DNA from: Planctomycetota bacterium
GTDB lineage: Bacteria > Planctomycetota > Planctomycetia > Pirellulales > Pirellulaceae
Length of the DNA stretch: 35,299 bases
Direction of reading: 5' to 3'
NCBI GenBank assembly: GCA_029259935.1
Contig: JAJDEH010000384.1
Location: 1 to 35,299, forward strand
Position 1 is the stretch's first letter, and every line of letters starts with the position of its first letter. The notes beneath the pieces are model-generated. The model made no database searches. It worked only from the letters and a program-made list of their open reading frames with translations, and was not told where the DNA came from. Shown here piece after piece: positions 1-7,325 of this stretch. Made by a program: the position numbers and the translations under genes.

Positions 1-1233
1 GCGGTCGGCGTCGCCGTCGATTGTCAACGGCGGCTCGGCAATGCTTGGGCACTCGACGGGACCGCCCGTCGAATTCGGTTCGTAATAGGCGTCCGGGTCG
101 GGATTGTTCTCAAAGAACCGCATCGCCCCGTCTTTGTGATAGTGGTGCGCGGGGCATTTCGGCGCGTTGACCGGCAGAGCCTCGTAGTGCGTTCCCAATC
201 GGTGACGATGCGCATCGGCGTAAGCGAAGATTCGCGCTTGCAGCATCTTGTCAGGCGAGAATCCGATGCCCGGGACAATGTTGGAAGGCGAAAACGCTGC
301 CTGTTCAACTTCGGCAAAGTAGTTTTGCGGGTTGCGGTTCAACTCCATCACGCCGACATCCATCAGCGGGTAGTCGGAATGCGGCCAGACTTTGGTTAGA
401 TCAAAGGGATTGTACGGGGTCTTGTCGGCATCCGCCTCGGGCATGATCTGCACGCAAAATCGCCATTTCGGATAATCGCCCCGCTCGATGGCCGAAAACA
501 AATCCGCTTGTGTCGTTTCGCGGTCCTTGCCGACGACGGTTTCCGCTTCGGCATTGGTCCAGTGTCGGTGGCCTTGCATCGACTTGAAATGAAACTTCAC
601 CCAAAATCGCTCGTCGCGGGCGTTGATCAAGCTATAAGTGTGACTGCCATAGCCGTTAATGTGCCGCACGTCGGTCGGCAGTCCGCGATCCGAAAACAGG
701 ATGGTGATTTGATGCAGTGATTCGGGAGACAGCGACCAAAAATCCCACATCGCCACCGGGGATCGGAGATTAGTTTTCGGATGGCGTTTTTGAGTGTGAA
801 CAAAGTCGGGAAACTTGTAGGGATCGCGGACAAAGAAGACCGGCGTATTGTTGCCGACCATGTCCCAATTGCCTTCCTCGGTGTAGAACTTCAGCGCGAA
901 TCCCCGCACGTCACGCTCGGCATCGGCCGCTCCCGCCTCGCCAGCCACCGTGGAGAATCGGGCAATCACCTCGGTTTGTTTCCCTACGTCGGAAAAGACC
1001 TTGGCGCGGGAATAGATGGCAATATCATGAGTGATGGTCAGCGTGCCATAAGCGCCCCAGCCCTTGGCATGCACGGCGCGCTCGGGGATGCGTTCTCGGT
1101 TTAAATGAGCGAGCTTTTCCACCAGTTGATAGTCCTGCAACAAAGCGGGGCCCCGCGAACCGGCGGTCAATGAGTTTTGGTTGTCAGCGATCGGCGCGCC
1201 CGCCGAGGTCGTCATGGTGGGTTTGTCAGCCAT
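1..1233 (-). CDS. katA: Catalase (monofunctional haem catalase, KatA-type), 3' end cut by window edge
   Basis: Reads leftwards and runs off the window, so only the first 411 residues are visible; roughly the last 70 residues of a typical 480-residue clade 3 catalase are missing. It breaks down hydrogen peroxide to water and oxygen. The N-terminal region has the catalytic histidine context ([10 protein letters not shown], His55), then RFSTVAGE, the conserved [20 protein letters not shown] block (split across the ORF as expected), and [16 protein letters not shown]. The proximal haem-ligand helix is seen as [14 protein letters not shown], with the tyrosine ligand. The order and spacing match Proteus-type KatA closely. 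The start at 1233 is the first in-frame ATG after a stop and follows an AAGGA-like site. There is no signal peptide, so it is cytoplasmic. It is divergent from the DUF434 gene. Family assignment is firm; the clade is inferred from memory of KatA sequences. Confidence 0.96.
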   Translation of the reverse strand, partial: MADKPTMTTSAGAPIADNQNSLTAGSRGPALLQDYQLVEKLAHLNRERIPERAVHAKGWGAYGTLTITHDIAIYSRAKVFSDVGKQTEVIARFSTVAGEAGAADAERDVRGFALKFYTEEGNWDMVGNNTPVFFVRDPYKFPDFVHTQKRHPKTNLRSPVAMWDFWSLSPESLHQITILFSDRGLPTDVRHINGYGSHTYSLINARDERFWVKFHFKSMQGHRHWTNAEAETVVGKDRETTQADLFSAIERGDYPKWRFCVQIMPEADADKTPYNPFDLTKVWPHSDYPLMDVGVMELNRNPQNYFAEVEQAAFSPSNIVPGIGFSPDKMLQARIFAYADAHRHRLGTHYEALPVNAPKCPAHHYHKDGAMRFFENNPDPDAYYEPNSTGGPVECPSIAEPPLTIDGDADR

Positions 1234-1551
1234 CGGTCATCGTCCTTTTGATGAGTAATCGCATGCGAGCGGGGCCACGCGGGTCGTACCGACCAACATC
1301 AAGCATGGCAGGAACAAGGGCATGTTAGCGACGATTAGCATAGAGTACAAAGATATAATAACTATCGGTTTCATAGGCGTATTCTATGGCCTCTGCTAGG
1401 TCGTGGACAGGCGGCGGCAAGCACCGCCAGCCTGCCTGGTTCGCCGTTTGCATTTCCTAGACAATCTGTCCCGCTAATGTGATGGACATGTTTGCTTTTT
1501 ACATGAGTGTTGATGTACCTCTCACGCGTCTGCGTGGAGGTTGATGGTCTT
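1234..1551. other. Divergent intergenic region with short inverted repeats
   Basis: This stretch separates the catalase gene from the rightward DUF434 gene and must hold both promoters. An AT-rich patch at 1340-1390 stands out in the GC-rich background. It contains GATA-N7-TATC (1352-1366) and CATAG-N7-CTATG (1372-1388), the latter a perfect 5-bp inverted repeat. A longer imperfect hairpin, CAGGCGGCGG with CCGCCAGCCTG, lies at 1408-1434. These could be operators for a peroxide or metal regulator, but arms of 4-5 bp are weak evidence and no match to a known PerR, Fur or OxyR box is convincing. No coding potential was recognised, apart from the possible extension of the DUF434 gene to 1507. Confidence 0.4.
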
Positions 1552-2280
1552 GTGCCCGAACAACGATCACGCCGTGGACCGCATCCAGGCGACCAAGAGC
1601 TATTTGGAACGGAAGCGGTCGCTCAACTTCGCCCGGCTTGCGGCGACTTGGCTTGGCTGCTGAATCACGGTTACGCGCCAGGATCTTCACTAAAGCTGGT
1701 CGGCGATCGCTACCGCTTAAAACAACGGCAGCGAATTGCCGTGTCTCGCGTCTGTTGCTCGGACCGTGCCGCGGAGGGCCGACGGCGTTCTCAACTTGAT
1801 ATCAAGCAGGTTGTCGGGCAGGAGTTGTGGCTCGATGGCTTTAACGTGTTGGTCACCCTTGAGGCGGCGCTGGGCGGGGGCGTTGTTTTGAAGGGACGGG
1901 ACGGCTGCCTGCGAGACATGTCCAGCATGCACGGCACCTACCGAAAGACCAGCGATTCGGCCGAGGCCTTGCGGTTGTTGGGGCAAGTTGTAGGGAAACT
2001 TGGCGTGGCCCGCTGCTGTTGGTACTTTGACAGCCCGGTGTCCAACAGCGGACGGGTTGTCGAGTTGGTCCGTGGCATCGCCGCCGAAAACGACTGGCCA
2101 TGGGAGGCACAAACGACCGCCGATCCCGATCAATTGTTATCTCACTGCGAAGCCCCAATCGTTACGGCGGACAGCGCCGTGCTGGATCGCGCTGCACGGT
2201 GGTTCAATTTGACAAGACAGGTGGTTGAATCCTGCATTCCGGCAGCCTGGATTATCGACTTCGCCAACGGCGCTGAGTAA
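1552..2280 (+). CDS. DUF434/DUF5616 domain protein
   Basis: Protein of about 243 residues of unknown biochemical function. The N-terminal block RRGPHPGDQELF followed by LAWLLNHGY, SLKLVGDRYRL and RQR is the DUF434 signature; the second half (ELWLDGFNVLVTLEAAL, GRDGCLRDMSSMHGTYR, CWYFDSPVSNSGR and TADSAVLDRA) resembles the companion DUF5616 domain, which has acidic residues in places that recall a PIN/NYN-like nuclease fold. That fold link is inference only. The start is uncertain: GTG at 1552 gives the family-like beginning PEQRSRRGPHP and has GGAGG at 1536-1540, 11 bases upstream, whereas GTG 1507 and ATG 1513 in the same frame give an N-terminal tail that does not look like the family. No signal peptide or membrane segment. 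It stands alone between catalase and the WD40 gene. Confidence 0.85.
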   Translation: MPEQRSRRGPHPGDQELFGTEAVAQLRPACGDLAWLLNHGYAPGSSLKLVGDRYRLKQRQRIAVSRVCCSDRAAEGRRRSQLDIKQVVGQELWLDGFNVLVTLEAALGGGVVLKGRDGCLRDMSSMHGTYRKTSDSAEALRLLGQVVGKLGVARCCWYFDSPVSNSGRVVELVRGIAAENDWPWEAQTTADPDQLLSHCEAPIVTADSAVLDRAARWFNLTRQVVESCIPAAWIIDFANGAE

Positions 2281-2434
2281 GAACTGGGCTAAGCCGTGGC
2301 CAGACCGCCGTTCAAAAGAGCCCTGAAAAGCGGCAGCAAATCTCGGCGTCGCCGCTATCGCGTCTCTATTCTTACGTCGCCGATTTGAACTGGCGGGCGA
2401 CCAGAAAACTTACCGCACACTTGCCGTCGCCAGG

Positions 2435-2465
2435 TTGTGCATGCCGGCACGCGGCAAGCTATAAT
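2435..2465 (+). promoter_or_regulatory. Candidate sigma-70 promoter for the WD40 gene
   Basis: A perfect TATAAT lies at 2460-2465, preceded by TTGTGC at 2435-2440 with a 19-base spacer, which is on the long side. It is 63 bases upstream of the ATG at 2529. The ATG itself has a clear AAGGAG site eight bases upstream. Otherwise the 2281-2528 gap holds nothing recognisable. Confidence 0.45.
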
Positions 2466-2528
2466 GCCAACATTGCCTGAACATCCCACCACTAGAGCCC
2501 ATTCTTCGTCCCACCAAGGAGAAACCAC

Positions 2529-4094
2529 ATGTCCCCGATAAATATGAGCTTCCGTTCATCTGCCGCCTGGGTTACTCGCGCGGTCGCCTCGATCGTTCTG
2601 CTGATCGGTCTCATTTCCGGGCCGGCCCGCGGCGAAGACACGGTGATCGCCGGACATGAACGCTGGGTCACTTCCGCCGTTTTTTCCAACGACGGTAAAT
2701 TGTTGATTACAGGCGGCGGCCAAAGCCTGCAGTTTCGTCCCGGCGACATCAAGATTTGGGATGCCGCGGCGGGCAAAGCGTTGGGAGCGCTTGAGGGACA
2801 TGAAGCGAATGTCTGGTCGCTGGCCTTGACGCCGGATGGCAAAACGCTGGTGTCCAGCAGCTACAAGGGCGAAGTGATTGTTTGGGATCTCGCCGCGCGC
2901 AAGGCGGTCGCGAAATTGGATAAACATAAAAGCTGGGTCCGCTGTGTCGCGGTTGCCGCCGATGGGAAACACTTCGCCACGGCCGGAGAAGACGGCAACG
3001 TGACGGTGTGGGCTCTGGAGGGAGCCAAAGAAGTCAAAACGATCAAAGCTCACGAAGCCCAAGTGACGGCGGTCGCGTTTTCGCCCGACAGCCAAACTCT
3101 GTCCACCGCCAGCACTGATAAGACGGTCAAGCTGTGGGATTGGAAAGCGGGAACCGAAAAGACGAAAATGGAAGGACATGACGACGCCGTTTGGTCCATC
3201 GCCTATTCGGCCGACGGTTCACGCATCGCTACCGCGGGCGCCGATCGCAAGATTGTCCTGTGGGCTGCCGATGGCACTCGGCAAGCGGGTCTGTACGGGC
3301 ATAGAGATTGGGTCACCTGCGTGCGTTTCTCGCAAGACGGCAAGACATTGGCCTCTAGTGGCTTGGATCGAACGGTCCGATTGTGGAATTTAGAAGCTGC
3401 GGTCCAATTGGCGGGCCAAGTCGAAGCAGCGGTCAAAAAAGTAGTCGACACGCGCAAGGCGATTGACGACGGGTCACAACAGGCGGCCGAAGCTCAGGTG
3501 GCCAGCGACGCAGCCAAGAAGAAGGCGGAGGCCGTGGCCGCGATCGCGGCATCCAAGCAAGCCGCTGGAAAGTTGACACAAGCCCAGGCTGCCGTGGATG
3601 CCGACAAGGAAAATAAGGACCTGGTGAAAGTCCGCGACGAGGCCAAGACAGCTTCCGACGCGGCCACCAAGGATGCCGACGCCAAGATCAAAGCGTTTGC
3701 CGCCGACAAGGAATACACAAAACAGCTCAATGCCTTGAAGGCTGGTGAGCTTGCCGCGGTGGAGGCCGAAAAAACGAAGTTGGAAGCTGCGGTTCAAGCA
3801 GCCCTCGCCAAGGTCAAGGAAGCGGAAGCCAAAAAGGCGGCGGCCGAAAAGGGATTGGAGGCGGCAGTGGCCAAGCGGCAGGACGTGTACACTCAGCAAT
3901 CGACGGCTCTGCCGAATTACAAGAGTACTCTGTGGGCCGTCGCGTTTTCTCCCGACGGAAGTCGGTTGGCCAGCGGCAGCCAGCGCGTCGGGGCTGAAGC
4001 GGGCACGAACACGATTCGCGTCTGGAATGTGGCTGACAAGAAGGAACTCTTCCCCGCTCCGGAACCAAAAGCGGAAGCCAAGACCAAGGAGTAG
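2529..4094 (+). CDS. Exported WD40 beta-propeller protein with coiled-coil insertion
   Basis: 521 residues. A signal peptide occupies about residues 1-35 (basic start, hydrophobic VASIVLLIGLISG, cleavage near ARGED). Six WD40 blades follow at about 43-290, each with a His-x(2-3)-(W/V)V start, an (F/A)SxDG turn and a WD or WN end. Residues about 292-455 are an Ala/Lys/Glu-rich segment with heptad character that should form a long coiled coil. A seventh blade (LWAVAFSPDG to IRVWNVADKK) follows at about 467-503, then a short charged tail. Seven blades make a closed propeller, so the coiled coil is inserted between blades 6 and 7 rather than attached to an end. Such a protein is likely a periplasmic or envelope scaffold; the partner is unknown. 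In planctomycetes similar propellers often accompany cytochrome/DUF1549-type genes, but none is adjacent here. Confidence 0.9.
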   Translation: MSPINMSFRSSAAWVTRAVASIVLLIGLISGPARGEDTVIAGHERWVTSAVFSNDGKLLITGGGQSLQFRPGDIKIWDAAAGKALGALEGHEANVWSLALTPDGKTLVSSSYKGEVIVWDLAARKAVAKLDKHKSWVRCVAVAADGKHFATAGEDGNVTVWALEGAKEVKTIKAHEAQVTAVAFSPDSQTLSTASTDKTVKLWDWKAGTEKTKMEGHDDAVWSIAYSADGSRIATAGADRKIVLWAADGTRQAGLYGHRDWVTCVRFSQDGKTLASSGLDRTVRLWNLEAAVQLAGQVEAAVKKVVDTRKAIDDGSQQAAEAQVASDAAKKKAEAVAAIAASKQAAGKLTQAQAAVDADKENKDLVKVRDEAKTASDAATKDADAKIKAFAADKEYTKQLNALKAGELAAVEAEKTKLEAAVQAALAKVKEAEAKKAAAEKGLEAAVAKRQDVYTQQSTALPNYKSTLWAVAFSPDGSRLASGSQRVGAEAGTNTIRVWNVADKKELFPAPEPKAEAKTKE

Positions 4095-4190
4095 TGTGTA
4101 CCACTGGTGGCATTGCCAATGCCGTCAACGAACGCATGTTCCAATCCAAACTGAGTGGCACATGGCGCGGTGCCAACCAACAAATAGAAA

Positions 4191-4216
4191 AGCCCGGCTT
4201 TTTTGAAAGCCGGGCT
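4191..4216. terminator. Hairpin terminator between convergent genes
   Basis: AGCCCGGCTTT (4191-4201) pairs perfectly with AAAGCCGGGCT (4206-4216) around a four-base loop: an 11-bp stem. On the minus strand the stem runs into a T-rich stretch (TTTTCTATTTG), which suits the leftward mddA-like gene; on the plus strand the downstream run is weak. It lies between the ends of two convergent genes and probably serves both. Confidence 0.8.
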
Positions 4217-4241
4217 CTTGAAGTGATGGAGTTGTTGGGGG

Positions 4242-5000
4242 TTAGCCGGCTTGTGCCGACTCGGGGCTGGCCGGTCGTCCAAGCCGAGGAATCAACATCG
4301 GCGTTCGCTCACGATACTTGACGTACGACTCGCCATGGAATTCCACCAAGTCGCGTTCTTCCAACTGAATGGCAAACAGGATGTACGCCGTCGCGGCCAC
4401 GGCGAAGCCTAGGTGAGCGATGGTCATCGTCGGAGTTGCCCAGGCCAGTGTGATCCAACCGACGTACAAGGGATGGCGCACCATGCGGTAAGGCCCGGGT
4501 GTCGCGAAATCGAGGTGTGTGTACGGCTTGCCGCGAAAACGGAGCCACACTTGTCGCAAACCGAACAAGTCGAAGTGATTCAAGATGAACGTGGATCCCA
4601 CCAAAATCACCCAGCCAATCGCGAAGAGGCCATACAGCGCGAACTGTCCCGCCGAATTTCGCACGTCCCAAATTACGATCCCCATCGGCTGCCAAAATCC
4701 GACAATCAGCATCATGGCCAAACCGGATAACAAGACGTAGGTACTCCGTTCAATCGACCGCGGAACAAACCGCGTCCACCAGTCCTTGAAGGCGGGACGA
4801 GCCATCACGCTGTGTTGGATCGCGAAAACGGCAAACAGCGCGGCGTTAATGAGCGCGGCCACGCCCAGCGACATCGTCGGCTCGGAATCCACCGGTCGCG
4901 GAACAAGGAAATTGCCCAACCAGCCCATCAAGCAAACCAGGCTGCCCATGCCAACGGTGTAAGCGAACAAACCATACATCAAGACGAGAAGACGTTTCAT
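4242..5000 (-). CDS. mddA: MddA-like methanethiol S-methyltransferase (NnrU/isoprenylcysteine methyltransferase fold)
   Basis: 252-residue integral membrane protein with about six hydrophobic segments. MddA enzymes methylate methanethiol with S-adenosylmethionine to give dimethyl sulfide. Family marks visible here are GNFLVPRPVDSEP near the N-terminus, FAIQHSVMARPAFKDWW, RSIERSTYVLLSGLA, LNHFDLFGLRQVWL, the SAM-site block GPYRMVRHPLYVGW, and LEERDLVEFHGESYVKYRERTPMLIPRLG at the C-terminus. This pattern matches MddA more closely than general isoprenylcysteine methyltransferases, but the substrate is inferred from sequence resemblance only. The ATG at 5000 is preferred over upstream in-frame starts because GGAGA lies about eight bases before it and the protein then starts with a normal membrane anchor. 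It is monocistronic, ending at the bidirectional hairpin. Confidence 0.85.
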   Translation of the reverse strand: MKRLLVLMYGLFAYTVGMGSLVCLMGWLGNFLVPRPVDSEPTMSLGVAALINAALFAVFAIQHSVMARPAFKDWWTRFVPRSIERSTYVLLSGLAMMLIVGFWQPMGIVIWDVRNSAGQFALYGLFAIGWVILVGSTFILNHFDLFGLRQVWLRFRGKPYTHLDFATPGPYRMVRHPLYVGWITLAWATPTMTIAHLGFAVAATAYILFAIQLEERDLVEFHGESYVKYRERTPMLIPRLGRPASPESAQAG

Positions 5001-5167
5001 GATTGAATCTCCACGGAAATTGACTTGAAACCACGATCGCACGGCCCACGAGATGCAGGGCTCGCTGGGCCGGATATTCAGAAAGGGCAACAAGTGGCCG
5101 GAAGATTACACACCCGCCAAAGTTTTTTGAAATTCGCCGCCGCAGAGTGTCCCACCTCAACGCAACT

Positions 5168-5191
5168 TAAGTCAGTCATTCAACTGACTTA
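5168..5191. repeat. Perfect 9-bp-arm inverted repeat upstream of the mddA-like gene
   Basis: TAAGTCAGT (5168-5176), six-base spacer, ACTGACTTA (5183-5191). The dyad lies about 170 bases upstream of the methyltransferase start and just beyond the end of the IS66 remnant. It has the size of a dimeric regulator site, but could equally be the relic of an insertion or a weak terminator for the transposase remnant. The rest of 5001-5309 shows no gene. Confidence 0.6.
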
Positions 5192-5309
5192 GGGTCGCCA
5201 AAAGTAAATATTCGCCGACGGGGTGGGTCGGCTTGGCGCAGGCTCGATTGCCCATGGCGAGCATTGGTTTGCTGAATCGCTGGAGAATGGATTGGGTCGA
5301 TTCGACAGA

Positions 5310-5749
5310 TCAGGAAGTGTCGGTGGAAACTTCGCTGCTGGTCGAAGTTTGTAGCCCTGCGAGTCGATCTTGGGTCAAGTTCCAGGGCAAGAAGGATGCC
5401 GGATTGTTCGGAACTTTTCCACCATTGGCTGCACAAGCGCACAAGCGGCGAAATAGCAAGTCAGCCAGTTTCGCGGATTGATCTTCCACAAAGCCAGTGT
5501 GGCAAACAGCGAGAACAGCATCATCGCCATGCGACCGGACCACTCCGCTCCGCTGCCATAGTAGTTCTTGCGACCCGCGGCCGGCTTGCGGATGAGTCCC
5601 TCGCCGTAGTTATTGTCTTCGCCCGCGAACAGCAATAACCACCAGCGCTGGCCCGTTTTCTTGGCTTTATCCACAAAAACTCGCCAGCGCGTCTCGTCCG
5701 CTTGAAAGTACGTCGCCATGATCATCGGAGCCCAAGGAGCCTCCGCCAC
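5310..5749 (-). pseudogene. IS66-type transposase remnant (truncated, internally deleted, frameshifted)
   Basis: The first frame carries ATYFQADETRWRVFVDKAKKTGQRWW, which resembles the catalytic DE(T)xW region of IS66-family transposases, and then jumps directly to the C-terminal IS66 region AAGRKNYYGSGAEWSGRMA with MLFSLFATLALWKINPRNWLT. The roughly 150 residues that normally lie between are missing, so there is an internal deletion; the N-terminal half is absent too. After CYFAACA the frame changes: the family-typical ending GGKVPNNPASFLPWNLTQDRL continues in another frame. The cause is visible: the octamer GCACAAGC is present twice in tandem at 5431-5446, and removing one copy restores a continuous reading frame. 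No terminal inverted repeats were found. The family name is from memory of planctomycete IS66 C-termini. Confidence 0.7.
5431..5446. repeat. Tandem 8-bp duplication that breaks the IS66 remnant
   Basis: GCACAAGC occurs at 5431-5438 and again at 5439-5446 with no spacer. Collapsing to one copy joins the two transposase frames into CYFAACAANGGKVPNN, as expected for the family. It is probably a replication-slippage or target-duplication scar. Confidence 0.85.
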
Positions 5750-5827
5750 CCGACTGTGCCCCGCCGCGTTCTTTTCGTGTTCGCCTTCCTTTTACCCATG
5801 CACGCACCTACGCGCCGGCGCTGATCT

Positions 5828-6256
5828 TCAAGAGGACAGCCAAACTGCAAGGTCGTTGAGAGGAACCAACCACTCGGAAATCTGCTCCCCACATTCCGAT
5901 GTGGTTTCTCGCGATCGCAACGATCGATAGGGATTGTCAGGATCAAACGTATTGTCTTCATTCAGAAAGTGGACTTGGTGTTGAATTGCGACCTGCGACC
6001 GGTCCAAAAGATAAATGGGCCACCAAAACAAAAAATTGCCTGTTTCAGGATCTGTTATCGACGAGATCAAGCACGAGTCTTTGAACTCCTCAACTACACG
6101 CCGAATGCTTCGACGCCAATGCGAGTCGTACTCCTCGGCGGGCCAGTACTCTACTGACGCCTCAAAGCTTTCTGAAAAGGTGCCAATCTGGATTCGGCCC
6201 GTGCGAATATTGCTGCTGGCCTGTTTTAGGTCAGTGAAAAATATGCTGAATGCCAT
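5828..6256 (-). CDS. CdiI-like contact-dependent inhibition immunity protein
   Basis: 142 residues, soluble, no signal peptide. It reads AFSIFFTDLKQ, IGTFSESFEASVEYW, DSHWRRSIRRVVE, SCLISSITDPETGNFLFWWPIY, VHFLN, PYRSLRSRETTSECGEQISEWLV at the C-terminus; this order resembles CDI immunity proteins that pair with NC101/Ntox21-type toxins. Such proteins bind and neutralise the toxin domain of the same strain. The ATG at 6256 has GGGAG five bases upstream. Decisive context: the stop codon of a matching toxin fragment (6258-6260) lies one base upstream, the classic toxin-immunity junction. The toxin is reduced to its last 44 codons, so this is now an orphan immunity gene that could still protect against neighbours. 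Similarity is recognised by eye; the exact CdiI subfamily is not certain. Confidence 0.75.
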   Translation of the reverse strand: MAFSIFFTDLKQASSNIRTGRIQIGTFSESFEASVEYWPAEEYDSHWRRSIRRVVEEFKDSCLISSITDPETGNFLFWWPIYLLDRSQVAIQHQVHFLNEDNTFDPDNPYRSLRSRETTSECGEQISEWLVPLNDLAVWLSS

Positions 6257-6257
6257 C

Positions 6258-6392
6258 TCAGCTCCCAATCTTGACTAAGTTAGCGTCGTACGTGCCGATG
6301 CGATTTCCCCTCTTGTCGAACTTCTTCCAAACACCGCCAATGTGTGAATCAACGTCTCTCGTAATATAGTTCTTCCCGCCTGATCCGGCCGC
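6258..6392 (-). pseudogene. C-terminal remnant of a CdiA-CT/Ntox21-like nuclease toxin
   Basis: A 44-codon open stretch between an in-frame TAG (just upstream of 6392) and the stop at 6258-6260. It reads GGKNYITRDVDSH, IGGVWKKFDKRGN, RIGTYDANLVKIGS. The pattern YI(T/S)xDxxSHxGGVWK followed by GxRxGTYDxNLxxIG is the C-terminal end of the toxin family I know as Ntox21, which includes the tRNase domain CdiA-CT of E. coli NC101. Family membership is from memory. No start codon, no upstream toxin half, and two in-frame stops directly upstream show it is a truncated relic. It sits one base before the CdiI-like immunity gene, which independently supports the call. Confidence 0.7.
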
Positions 6393-6473
6393 CTAAGTTC
6401 AATTGTCAATGAGTTTTTATACTCGTTCGAGTTTTTTTACCGAACGCCGAGCTTAGTTATCGGCTGGCCTTTG

Positions 6474-6911
6474 TCACGCCAGGTCCTTGGCGGAGAAGTA
6501 CTTGAGGAAGTCGTCGGTTTCTCCAATCAGCCATTTGTGTCCATACTTTTGCAGTCTCTGCGCGAGTTCGCGAACTGTCTCTTCCAGCGATTCTTCGAAG
6601 AGCTTTCGGATCGCTTTAACTCGTCGGTCAAAGGCGGCTGTGGACGCGCCGGGTCTTTCCGGTGGCACGACAGGTTGTACTTCACCGCTCGTAATAAATT
6701 CAATCAATGAGTCCAGGTTTACTGGCTCTCGCTGAGATGGCGATCGAGCGGCCTTGTCTACGAGTACCACTCTAGGTCCGTCGGCAATGATGCAACCAAC
6801 CCGTACTTCGACCGGACCTCCCCAATAATCGATCAAATAGCACGCGAATTCCACATCATCTTTGCCCCGAAGTTCCAATTCCTTCCGGGCTAGGCCGTAC
6901 TTGTCCCCCAA
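6474..6911 (-). CDS. Hypothetical immunity-like protein with uncertain start
   Basis: 145 residues counted from a TTG codon at 6911. Not assignable to a named family. The N-terminal half (FLGDKYGLARKELELRGKDDVEFACYLIDYWGG, VEVRVGCII) recalls small bacterial proteins that open with a FxFLxxxYGF motif and often occur as immunity partners; the second half is helical and charged (DRRVKAIRKLFEESLEETVRELAQRLQKYG). It lies between a Hint-domain fragment and a toxin remnant, a position typical of immunity genes. The open frame extends nine codons upstream of the TTG (ending at a TAA) and contains the expected family-like HFRFLGDKYG, but no ATG, GTG or ribosome site: the real start codon may have been lost (a codon reading ATC sits where ATG would be expected). 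It may therefore be a pseudogene. Confidence 0.5.
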   Translation of the reverse strand: MGDKYGLARKELELRGKDDVEFACYLIDYWGGPVEVRVGCIIADGPRVVLVDKAARSPSQREPVNLDSLIEFITSGEVQPVVPPERPGASTAAFDRRVKAIRKLFEESLEETVRELAQRLQKYGHKWLIGETDDFLKYFSAKDLA

Positions 6912-7243
6912 GAACCTAAAATGCTCGATCGTTTAAGCCTTCGTGCCAACGTACTTAGCTGCGGAGTTCCATAATCTTTCGCGTTGTGTACCAGCAGAGG
7001 GGGCCCGCGGCGTCCATTTGCGGAAACAAAATAAGTATGAAATTCCTCGACCTCGAAGTTGAATACTTCGAGGTCGTCGGAGTGCTCTTCCGGGAAGTTA
7101 TCGCCGACGATTGGAGAGCGGTGTTCCCCTTCTTTGTACAGAGTTTTTTGCTTTTGTGCGGCGGTTACAGAGGGAATCGGGGGAATCGCTTTTTTAGGTT
7201 CCCGTTTCTTTTCCGCCGGCGTTTTGCCAAGATGCGCGGACTG
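6890..7243 (-). pseudogene. C-terminal end of a Hint (pretoxin HINT) domain, polymorphic toxin remnant
   Basis: An open stretch of 117 codons without a start codon, bounded upstream by TGA (7244-7246). It contains VFNFEVEEFHTYFV, then SANGRRGPPLLVHNA. The pattern V(Y/F)NxxVEGxHTYFVGxxGxLVHNA is the hallmark end of Hint domains, the autocleaving module that separates toxin domains from RHS/CDI-like stalks; the Asn in VHN is the usual cleavage site. The preceding part is a low-complexity Lys/Pro/Glu linker, so the start of the Hint domain with its catalytic Cys is missing. After VHNA the frame continues only about 30 residues with no recognisable toxin, and it overlaps the start of the next gene. 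This is a truncated and probably deletion-fused relic. Confidence 0.7.
7048..7076. repeat. Perfect 12-bp-arm inverted repeat inside the Hint remnant
   Basis: CGACCTCGAAGT (7048-7059) and ACTTCGAGGTCG (7065-7076) around a five-base loop. It overlaps the codons of the DLEVFNFEVEE segment. It has no T-run and is probably not a terminator. Confidence 0.75.
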
Positions 7244-7257
7244 TCAAGAAATACAAA

Positions 7258-7284
7258 GGCCCCCTTGCCAATGGCAAGAGGGCC
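7258..7284 (-). terminator. Rho-independent terminator after the SEC-C gene
   Basis: GGCCCCCTTGCC (7258-7269) pairs with GGCAAGAGGGCC (7273-7284), 11 of 12 positions, around a three-base loop. On the minus strand the stem is followed by TTTGTATTTCTT. It lies about 40 bases past the end of the leftward SEC-C gene. Confidence 0.75.
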
Positions 7285-7325
7285 GCAAGTTCAGTCTCTA
7301 AAAGTAGTGCTGACGATGGATGCCG

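Noticed and set aside
1352..1388. Possible PerR/Fur-type operator upstream of the catalase gene
   Set aside because: Only 4-5 bp arms and no match to a known consensus; recorded as part of the intergenic description.
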